Shown in pieces: positions 58,046 to 64,000 of a stretch of 64,000 bases of DNA. Where the stretch lies: contig NZ_VLKU01000004.1 in assembly GCF_007830335.1 (NCBI RefSeq), positions 186,001 through 250,000 of the forward strand. Direction: 5' to 3'. A program made the position numbers and the translations under genes. The stretch is from Paracoccus sulfuroxidans (GTDB lineage: Bacteria > Pseudomonadota > Alphaproteobacteria > Rhodobacterales > Rhodobacteraceae). The notes under the pieces were generated by a model. It was given only the letters and a program-made list of their open reading frames with translations, ran no database searches and was not told the origin of the DNA. How positions within the stretch are numbered: the first letter of the stretch is position 1; each line of letters begins with the position of its first letter.

Positions 58046-59329
58046 ATGGCCCATCCACGCTACCTTTTGCCGGTTTTCCGCGCATCGCTGCTTGGCCTGG
58101 GGATGACCTGTTCGTCTCTCGCGCTGGGAACTGCAACTGCGCAGGAAGCCACCGCAGACGATGCGGCACTGACCTCGGCCGGGGTGACCCGGAACGACGG
58201 TGAAAGCCAGGGCGCTGCCGGCGCGCGTACCGCCGCAGCCGATCTGGCTGCCGGTAAGGACGACGAGCCGCACATTCTTGAAGCACCCGCGCCCGATTCG
58301 CGCCGCGTCTATGTCAACGATCCGGCCCACTTCGCCGCGATCACCCAGCAGTTCGTCATCGACGGCGACGACGGTCGCGTCATCGGGATGACCGACGGCG
58401 GCTTCCTGCCGAACCCGGTGGTTGCCGACGACGGCTCGATCTTCGCGCAGGCCAGCACGGTCTTCTCGCGCATCGCACGTGGTGAGCGGACGGACTATGT
58501 CGAGGTTTTCGATTCGAAGACCTTCCAGCCGATCGCCGACATCGAGCTGCCGAACACGCCGCGCTTCCTGGTGGGCACCTACCCCTGGATGACGTCGCTG
58601 ACCCCGGACAACAAGACCCTGCTGTTCTATCAGTTCTCGCCTGCACCGGCCGTTGGTGTGGTCGATCTGGAAGGCAAGAAGTTCGGTCGCATGCTGGATG
58701 TTCCGGACTGCTACCACATGTTCCCGACCGCAGCTGACACCTTCTTCATGCACTGCCGCGACGGCAGCCTGGCGAAGGTCAAGTTCGCAGCCGAGGGCGA
58801 GCCCGAGATCACCCATACCGAGGTGTTCCACCCCGAAGATGAGTATCTCATCAACCACCCCGCCTTCTCGACCAAGGCAGGCCGTCTGGTCTGGCCGACC
58901 TATACCGGCAAGATCTACCAGGTCGACCTGAGCTCGGGCGATGCCAAGTTCATGGAGCCGATCGAGGCCCTGACCGAGGAAGAGCGTTCGCAGGACTGGC
59001 GTCCGGGCGGCTGGCAGCAGGTGGCCTACCACCGTGGCAGCGACCGCATCTATCTGCTGGTCGACCAGCGTGACCAGTGGCGCCACAAGACCGCAAGCCG
59101 CTTTGTCGTCGTCGTCGACGCCAAGACGGGCGAGCGCGTGAGCAAGATCGAAATGGGCCACGAGATCGACTCGATCAACGTGAGCCAGGACGAGAAGCCG
59201 CTGCTCTACGGTCTGTCGACCGGCACCTCGACCCTGCACATCTATGACGCCGAAAGCGGCGAAGAGCTGCGCAGCGTTGACCAGCTTGGTCGTGGCCCGC
59301 AGGTCATCACCACCGCTGACATGGGCTGA
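58046..59329 (+). CDS. mauB: Methylamine dehydrogenase heavy (alpha) subunit
   Basis: A 427-residue precursor of the alpha subunit of methylamine dehydrogenase, a periplasmic seven-bladed beta-propeller. Signal peptide cleaves near ATAQE. The mature part shows [71 protein letters not shown] and [40 protein letters not shown] is the ribosome-binding site of ATG 58046. The next gene starts 4 bases after its stop. Confidence 0.96.
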   Translation: MAHPRYLLPVFRASLLGLGMTCSSLALGTATAQEATADDAALTSAGVTRNDGESQGAAGARTAAADLAAGKDDEPHILEAPAPDSRRVYVNDPAHFAAITQQFVIDGDDGRVIGMTDGGFLPNPVVADDGSIFAQASTVFSRIARGERTDYVEVFDSKTFQPIADIELPNTPRFLVGTYPWMTSLTPDNKTLLFYQFSPAPAVGVVDLEGKKFGRMLDVPDCYHMFPTAADTFFMHCRDGSLAKVKFAAEGEPEITHTEVFHPEDEYLINHPAFSTKAGRLVWPTYTGKIYQVDLSSGDAKFMEPIEALTEEERSQDWRPGGWQQVAYHRGSDRIYLLVDQRDQWRHKTASRFVVVVDAKTGERVSKIEMGHEIDSINVSQDEKPLLYGLSTGTSTLHIYDAESGEELRSVDQLGRGPQVITTADMG

Positions 59330-59333
59330 GGGA

Positions 59334-59894
59334 ATGGAAGAATTCCTTTCCCAACCCATGCTGCTCTGGTGCCTTCGGGTGTTCCTGGCGCTGATGTTCG
59401 CGACGGCTGCAGTTTCCAAACTGCAGAACGTCGAGGAATTCTACGGCGTCGTGCGGAACTTCCGGCTGGTTCCCGATGCGGCAAGCCGCGCTCTCGCTCT
59501 GGTACTTCCGGTACTTGAGCTGGCGATCGCGGCAGGCCTGCTGATCGGCCCGCTTGCGGTGCCGGCAGCATTCACGGCAGCGGCCTTGCTTCTGGTCTTT
59601 GCCGTGGCCTTGGGGATCAACGTGGCGCGTGGCCGGACCTACATCGACTGCGGATGTTTCCGTAACGGTCTGAAGCAGACGGTCAGCTGGCTGCTGGTGG
59701 GGCGCAACATCGTCCTGACCGCACTGGCACTGGTGGTGGCTTACGGGCTGCCCCAGGCGGTGCCCGCCGGGCTGGCTGAAATCGCGACCGGCATTCTTGC
59801 CGGGACCACCGGGATGGCACTTTACGTATGCGCCTCTCTGCTTGGCGGGATCTCCGCCCAGCAGGCCCAAAACTCAAGCGCGAAAGGACACTGA
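59334..59894 (+). CDS. mauE: Methylamine utilisation membrane protein MauE
   Basis: A 186-residue membrane protein with four or five helices, of the DoxX/MauE type (RVFLALMFATAAVSKLQNVEEFYGVVRNFRLVPDAASRALALVLPVLELAIAAGLLIG). It carries CGCFRNGLKQTV, a cysteine pair that may take part in disulfide handling. MauE and MauD are both required to make stable MADH beta subunit with its six disulfides. ATG 59334, just after the mauB stop. Confidence 0.94.
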   Translation: MEEFLSQPMLLWCLRVFLALMFATAAVSKLQNVEEFYGVVRNFRLVPDAASRALALVLPVLELAIAAGLLIGPLAVPAAFTAAALLLVFAVALGINVARGRTYIDCGCFRNGLKQTVSWLLVGRNIVLTALALVVAYGLPQAVPAGLAEIATGILAGTTGMALYVCASLLGGISAQQAQNSSAKGH

Positions 59895-59895
59895 C

Positions 59896-60498
59896 ATGAC
59901 TTCATTTCTGATCGCCTCGAACATCCTGCTTTGGGTTGCGTTTCTGGGCGTGACGGTGGTGATGCTTGGCCTGATGCGCCAGGTGGGCCTGCTGCACGAA
60001 CGTTCGTCGCCGATGGGCGCGATGATCACCGATCATGGCCCCGATATCGGCGATGCAGCGCCCGAGTTCGAGCTGCCCGACTATTTTGGCCGCAAGGTCA
60101 AGATCGGTGGCGCGGATGCCGCTGGCCGGCAGACGCTGCTGATGTTCACGGCGCCGACCTGCCCGGTCTGCGACAAGCTCTTCCCGATCATCAAGTCGAT
60201 CGGCAAGACCGAGGGCATCAACGTCGTGATGATCTCGGACGGCGCCCCGGAAGAGCACAAGCGCTTCCTGGACAACCACGAGCTGGGCGACATGCGCTAC
60301 GTCGTCTCGGCCGAGGCGGGCATGGCATTCCAGGTCGGCAAGATCCCCTACGGCGTCCTTCTGGATGCAAATGGTGTGATCCGGTCGAAGGGTCTGACCA
60401 ACACGCGTGAGCATCTTGAGAGCCTTTTCGAGGCTGACAAGACGGGCTTCGCATCGCTGCAACAGTACATGAGCAGCCGGAAGAAACAGGCGGCCTGA
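59896..60498 (+). CDS. mauD: Thioredoxin-like methylamine dehydrogenase maturation protein MauD
   Basis: A 200-residue membrane-anchored thioredoxin-fold protein. One N-terminal transmembrane helix (residues about 4-26) is followed by a periplasmic domain with active-site CPVC (Cys89, Cys92, in APTCPVCDKLFPIIK) and the cis-Pro loop (QVGKIPYGVLLD). It is thought to form or isomerise the disulfides of the MADH small subunit. Start overlaps the mauE stop region by one base spacing (TGACATG). Confidence 0.95.
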   Translation: MTSFLIASNILLWVAFLGVTVVMLGLMRQVGLLHERSSPMGAMITDHGPDIGDAAPEFELPDYFGRKVKIGGADAAGRQTLLMFTAPTCPVCDKLFPIIKSIGKTEGINVVMISDGAPEEHKRFLDNHELGDMRYVVSAEAGMAFQVGKIPYGVLLDANGVIRSKGLTNTREHLESLFEADKTGFASLQQYMSSRKKQAA

Positions 60499-60542
60499 CC
60501 GGCCGCCGCGGTGACAACCCCGCAGAGAGGGAGGAGATATCT

Positions 60543-61109
60543 ATGCTGGGGAATTTCAGGTTCGACGACATGGTCGAAAAGCTGTCGCGCCGCGTTGCTG
60601 GTCGTACCAGCCGGCGCAGTGTGATCGGCAAGATGGGCACGGCAATGCTTGGTATCGGTCTGGTGCCGTTGCTGCCGGTGGACCGCCGTGGTCGCGTCAG
60701 CCGCGCCAACGCAGCCGGTGCTGCCGAGGGCACGGATCCGCGGGCGAAATGGGTGCCGCAGGACAACGACATCCAGTCGTGCGACTATTGGCGCCACTGC
60801 TCGATCGACGGCAACATCTGTGACTGTTCGGGCGGCTCGCTGACCAACTGTCCTCCGGGCACGAAGCTTGCTTCGGCCTCGTGGGTGGCCAGCTGCTACA
60901 ACCCGACCGACGGCCAGAGCTATCTGATCGCCTATCGCGACTGCTGCGGTTACAACGTGTCGGGTCGCTGCCCGTGCCTCAACACCGAGGGCGAGCTGCC
61001 TGTCTACCGTCCGGAATTCGCGAACGACATCATCTGGTGCTTCGGCGCCGAGGATGACGCGATGACCTATCACTGCACGATTTCGCCCATCGTCGGCAAA
61101 GCCAGCTGA
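60543..61109 (+). CDS. mauA: Methylamine dehydrogenase light (beta) subunit with TTQ cofactor site
   Basis: A 188-residue precursor. A long Tat signal (RR at 24-25 in TSRRSVIGK) is cleaved after about residue 57, leaving 131 residues. Trp114 and Trp165 correspond to mature Trp57 and Trp108, which form tryptophan tryptophylquinone; Asp133 and Asp89 match mature Asp76 and Asp32. Twelve Cys residues give six disulfides. It oxidises methylamine to formaldehyde and ammonia, passing electrons to amicyanin. Confidence 0.97.
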   Translation: MLGNFRFDDMVEKLSRRVAGRTSRRSVIGKMGTAMLGIGLVPLLPVDRRGRVSRANAAGAAEGTDPRAKWVPQDNDIQSCDYWRHCSIDGNICDCSGGSLTNCPPGTKLASASWVASCYNPTDGQSYLIAYRDCCGYNVSGRCPCLNTEGELPVYRPEFANDIIWCFGAEDDAMTYHCTISPIVGKAS

Positions 61110-61161
61110 CGGCGATTGCCGGGCGTGATCCGCGTCACGCCCGGCAGCAATCTTTCAGGAG

Positions 61162-61566
61162 ATGAACATGAACTCTGCAATGAAGGCCCGCTCGATCCTG
61201 GCCGCACTGTTTCTGGCCACGACCGCCGCAGGCGGAGCCATGGCGCAGGACAAGGTCAGCGTGACCACCGAAGCAGCCGTCGCAGCCACCGAAGTTCCGG
61301 CGGATGCGGTTGTCGTGAATATCGACAAGCTGAAGTACGAGACCCCGGACCTGACCGTGAAGGTCGGCGACACCGTCTATTGGGTCAACAAGGAAGCGAT
61401 GCCCCATAACGTCGAATTCGTGAAGGGTGTCGTGAACGAAGGCGGTCTGAAAGGCCCGATGCTGAAGCGTGATCAGGCCTATGCCATCACCTTCAACGAA
61501 GCCGGCACCTTCGACTACCACTGCACCCCGCATCCGTTCATGCGTGGAAAAGTGACGGTCGAGTAA
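61162..61566 (+). CDS. mauC: Amicyanin
   Basis: A 134-residue precursor of the blue copper protein that takes electrons from methylamine dehydrogenase to cytochrome c. Signal cleaves before QDKVS (residue 29), giving 106 residues as in P. versutus-type amicyanin. Copper ligands: His82 (MPHN), Cys121, His124 and Met127 (HCTPHPFM), spaced as in known amicyanins. ATG 61162 or 61168 may be the start. Confidence 0.96.
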   Translation: MNMNSAMKARSILAALFLATTAAGGAMAQDKVSVTTEAAVAATEVPADAVVVNIDKLKYETPDLTVKVGDTVYWVNKEAMPHNVEFVKGVVNEGGLKGPMLKRDQAYAITFNEAGTFDYHCTPHPFMRGKVTVE

Positions 61567-61597
61567 CTATCTATCAGGAAGGGGAGGAGGGTCTGCC

Positions 61598-62530
61598 ATG
61601 TGGATCCCATACGACATTCGCGGTTCTCTCAAGGCGGAAAGTGCCGCCGAGACGATCAGGCTGTCGCGCGCCGATGAAAGCGTGCGGGATTTTCTGGTGG
61701 GCTTTTTCGTCCGCAACCCTGTCACCCAGTCGTGGGAGCTGGATATCGTCGCCACTTCGGATGGCGAAGAGATCACCGCGCCCACGACTGGGGGCCAGAT
61801 GCTGCCTCTGCGGCTTTATGGCAATGATTCCGGCAAGCTGAGCGAGGTGATCATCCGCGCTCCTGCCTCTTCGGCCGAGGCCGCGCTGGCCCTGGCCCAT
61901 GACGCGCTGAACCGCTGGGTGCTGCGCCAGGTCGTCGAGACCGGGCGGGGCATGGCCATCGCCGGTTGGCGCATCGCCGACAACGCAAATGATGCACGCT
62001 GGCGCTGCACGCCGTTCCGGCCCAGTGCTCTGCAACTGAACCTGGCGACACAGGACCCGCTGGACGCGGATCTGATGCCGGTGGTCGAACTGTTCCAGCG
62101 CGCGCGCAACGCGCCCGATGCGGCAAGCCGCATGCTGGCTGCCTATGCGGTGCTGGCCGCCGCCTCGGACGGGCTTCCCGCACTGGCGGGTGCGGTCGGC
62201 GCGGATTTCGCCGTCACGCAGGAAATGCTGATCCACGCCGGTGCGATGGATCACGTTGAAGAATTCAAAGGGCTGGATCTGTATGCGCTGGTCGCGGCGC
62301 TGAAGCCGCAGCACGACCGCCTGATCGCTCCGGGCGGCATGCTGGCCGCGCTTGGCGATGACCTGCCACGTCAGAAACATCTGGCCCGGCTGGCCAATCT
62401 GGCCGATCTGGCGGCCCATCGCCTGATCCTCTCGGAAATGCGCGCCCGCCGTCAGGGCGCCACGACAGCCGCCATTCCGGGGGCCGCTCCGAACCATGTC
62501 GCCGAGGCAAGGGGGGCGCCGTCATGTTGA
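61598..62530 (+). CDS. mauJ: Methylamine utilisation protein MauJ
   Basis: A 310-residue protein matching MauJ by position and length (starts MWIPYDIRGSLKAESAAETIRLSRADESVRDFLVGFFVRNP). It has no signal peptide and no recognised catalytic motif. Function unknown; it lies between mauC and mauG and overlaps mauG by seven bases. GGGGAGGAGG is a strong ribosome-binding site. Confidence 0.9.
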   Translation: MWIPYDIRGSLKAESAAETIRLSRADESVRDFLVGFFVRNPVTQSWELDIVATSDGEEITAPTTGGQMLPLRLYGNDSGKLSEVIIRAPASSAEAALALAHDALNRWVLRQVVETGRGMAIAGWRIADNANDARWRCTPFRPSALQLNLATQDPLDADLMPVVELFQRARNAPDAASRMLAAYAVLAAASDGLPALAGAVGADFAVTQEMLIHAGAMDHVEEFKGLDLYALVAALKPQHDRLIAPGGMLAALGDDLPRQKHLARLANLADLAAHRLILSEMRARRQGATTAAIPGAAPNHVAEARGAPSC

Positions 62531-63759
62531 GGCCGCTGCTTGTCACCGTCGCCGCTGCGGCTGCCTTCACCTCGGGGGTCTGGGCTCTGGCTGGGACCAG
62601 CGACAAGGCGGTGCCTCAGGTGCCGAGCGACAAGCTGGCCCAACTGGGCGAGCAGCTGTTCAACGATCCATCCCTGTCGCGCAATGGCACGCAGTCCTGT
62701 GCCACCTGCCATGATCCGGCCCGCGCCTTCACCGACCCACGGGAAGGCAAGGCGGGGCTGGCGGTCTCGGTCGGCGATGACGGGGAATCGCATGGCGACC
62801 GCAACACGCCGATGCTGACCTATGCGGCCTTCACGCCGGATTTCCACAAGGACGCACGCGGCAATTACAAGGGCGGGCAGTTCTGGGACGGGCGCGCCAG
62901 CTCTTTGAAGGATCAGGCGGGCCAGCCCATGCTGAACCCCGTCGAGATGGGCATGCCCGATCAGGACTCCATCGCCGAGCGTCTGCGCGCCAAGCCGGAA
63001 TATCAGGAGACGTTCACCGCGCTCTTTGGTGACGGCGTTCTTGACGACAGCGCGCGCGCCTTTGACGCCGCGACCGAGGCGCTGGCCGCCTTCCAGTCGA
63101 CGCCGGAATTCTCGACCTTCGATTCCCGCTTCGACCGCTATCTGCGGGGCGAGGAGAAATTCACCGCGCAGGAAGAATTCGGCTATACCGTGTTCATCAC
63201 CTGGAACTGCCGCCTGTGCCACATGCAGCGCAAGCAGGGCGTGGCGGTGAACGAAACCTTCACGAATTTCGAATATCACAACATCGGGCTGCCCGCGAAC
63301 GCCGATGTGCGCGCGATCAGCAATATGAAGGACGGCTACATCGATCACGGGCTGCTGGCACATCCCGATATCGAGGATGCGGAACAGGACGGGCGGTTCC
63401 GCGTGCCCAGCCTGCGCAACGTCGCCGTGACCGCGCCCTATATGCACAATGGTGTGTTCAAGGATCTGCGCACGGCTGTGGTATTCTACAACAAATACAC
63501 CAGCCGCAGGCCGCATGCCAAAATCAACCCGGAAACGGATGAGCCCTGGGGCGATCCCGAGGTCGACGCGAACCTGTCGCTGGCCGAGTTGCAATCGGGC
63601 CTCATGCTGGATGACGGGCGAGTCGATGCGCTGGTCGCCTTCCTCGAGACGCTGACCGACAAGCGCTATGAACCGCTACTTGAAGAACAGCGGGCCGCAC
63701 GCCGCGCCGCTGCCGAAGGTGAAACCCAGATAGCCACGTCCTCCGACGGCAAGAACTGA
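62524..63759 (+). CDS. mauG: Diheme TTQ-biosynthesis enzyme MauG
   Basis: A 411-residue periplasmic diheme protein that completes TTQ formation on MauA. The two heme-binding motifs are CATCH (59-63) and CRLCH (229-233). Known catalytic residues of P. denitrificans MauG all have counterparts with a constant offset of 28: Trp121 (Trp93), Gln131, Pro135, Glu141 (Glu113), Trp227 (Trp199), and Tyr322 (Tyr294, axial ligand). The enzyme is therefore probably active. Confidence 0.96.
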   Translation: MLRPLLVTVAAAAAFTSGVWALAGTSDKAVPQVPSDKLAQLGEQLFNDPSLSRNGTQSCATCHDPARAFTDPREGKAGLAVSVGDDGESHGDRNTPMLTYAAFTPDFHKDARGNYKGGQFWDGRASSLKDQAGQPMLNPVEMGMPDQDSIAERLRAKPEYQETFTALFGDGVLDDSARAFDAATEALAAFQSTPEFSTFDSRFDRYLRGEEKFTAQEEFGYTVFITWNCRLCHMQRKQGVAVNETFTNFEYHNIGLPANADVRAISNMKDGYIDHGLLAHPDIEDAEQDGRFRVPSLRNVAVTAPYMHNGVFKDLRTAVVFYNKYTSRRPHAKINPETDEPWGDPEVDANLSLAELQSGLMLDDGRVDALVAFLETLTDKRYEPLLEEQRAARRAAAEGETQIATSSDGKN

Positions 63760-63786
63760 CCCGGAGGACCGAGCGAAGGAGACAGA

Positions 63787-64000
63787 ATGGCCAAACGCCG
63801 CAAGATGTCCCGTCGGGATGCCATGGCCGAAGTGGCCCGCGCCGCCGGTGTCGTTTGTCTTGGAGGCTTTTCGCTGGCCGCGTTGGTCAAGACGACCAGT
63901 TCGGCGGATGCGCGCGCCATTCGTCCTCCGGGGGCCATGCCCGAGCAGGACTTTCTGAAAGCCTGCGTCCGCTGCGGCCTTTGCGTCGAAGCCTGCCCCT
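63787..64000 (+). CDS. mauM: Ferredoxin-type protein MauM, cut by the window end
   Basis: Only the first 71 codons are in the window. It has an RR-type Tat signal (SRRDAMAEVARAAG) and the first 4Fe-4S cysteine motif CVRCGLCVEACP, as in MauM/NapG ferredoxins. GAAGGAGACAGA is the ribosome-binding site. mauN would be expected next. Confidence 0.88.
   Translation, partial: MAKRRKMSRRDAMAEVARAAGVVCLGGFSLAALVKTTSSADARAIRPPGAMPEQDFLKACVRCGLCVEACP

Noticed and set aside
1..64000. tRNA, rRNA, transposase, integrase or attachment sites marking the T3SS region as an island
   Set aside because: None could be recognised; the T3SS region is similar in GC content to its flanks except for short AT-rich promoter gaps.

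Overview
The window is GC-rich (roughly two thirds G+C by eye) and reads as a chromosomal or megaplasmid segment of an alphaproteobacterium of the Rhodobacterales/Paracoccaceae, most probably a Paracoccus. The main reasons are the methylamine utilisation cluster at the right end, in the classic Paracoccus order mauR-F-B-E-D-A-C-J-G-M, and typical Rhodobacterales housekeeping genes on the left. No rRNA, tRNA, CRISPR array, transposase or integrase was seen.

Layout. 1-8 kb: FAD-linked D-lactate/glycolate-type dehydrogenase, a GH25 lysozyme-like lipoprotein, a CPBP membrane protease, aspS, a DUF1800/DUF1501 pair and a receiver-domain protein. 8-16 kb: methylmalonyl-CoA epimerase, DUF1467, a coupled HDAC-like/nitroreductase/EI24 operon, DUF167, an M48 lipoprotein, and ilvH-ilvI. 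16-27 kb: aspartate/glutamate leucyltransferase, glnE, a GspE_N-glycosyltransferase fusion, carA, a YqeY-like protein, an MFS exporter, and an isolated phnM/phnF pair with a tandem operator candidate. 27-31 kb: a 1050-aa polymorphic-toxin-like protein ending in an NHxRGH nuclease domain, followed by a SUKH/SMI1-KNR4 immunity protein. 31-50.4 kb: a non-flagellar type III secretion system (T3SS). 50.5-52 kb: two exported proteins of unknown function. 52-56 kb: an Mla/MCE lipid-transport operon (permease, ATPase, MCE protein, auxiliary lipoprotein). 56-64 kb: mauR divergent from mauFBEDACJGM; mauM runs off the end.

The T3SS lies in two minus-strand blocks. Block A (50391 to 39834) encodes a stand-alone secretin N0/N1 protein, two TPR proteins, a glycine-rich 76-aa protein, then SctI-J-K-L-N-O-Q-R-S-T-U, mostly with overlapping stop/start codons. 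Block B (38299 to 32105) encodes a YscE-like protein, a 56-aa needle candidate, SctD, YscX-like and YscY-like proteins, SctV, a Tad/CpaC-type secretin and a small lipoprotein. Between them, on the plus strand, is a histidine-rich GDPH/vWD-domain protein. A TadD-like TPR lipoprotein flanks block B.

The most interesting features are the split secretin whose pore half looks Tad-derived; an NPTH-to-NAPH change at the SctU autocleavage site; a 16-residue motif shared by the GDPH protein and the glycine-rich small protein; and the nuclease toxin with its own immunity gene directly beside the secretion genes, which raises the possibility that this T3SS acts against bacteria. No recognisable translocators, gatekeeper, needle-length ruler or dedicated regulator were found in the window. 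All assignments come from reading the sequence and remembered family features; no database search was run.
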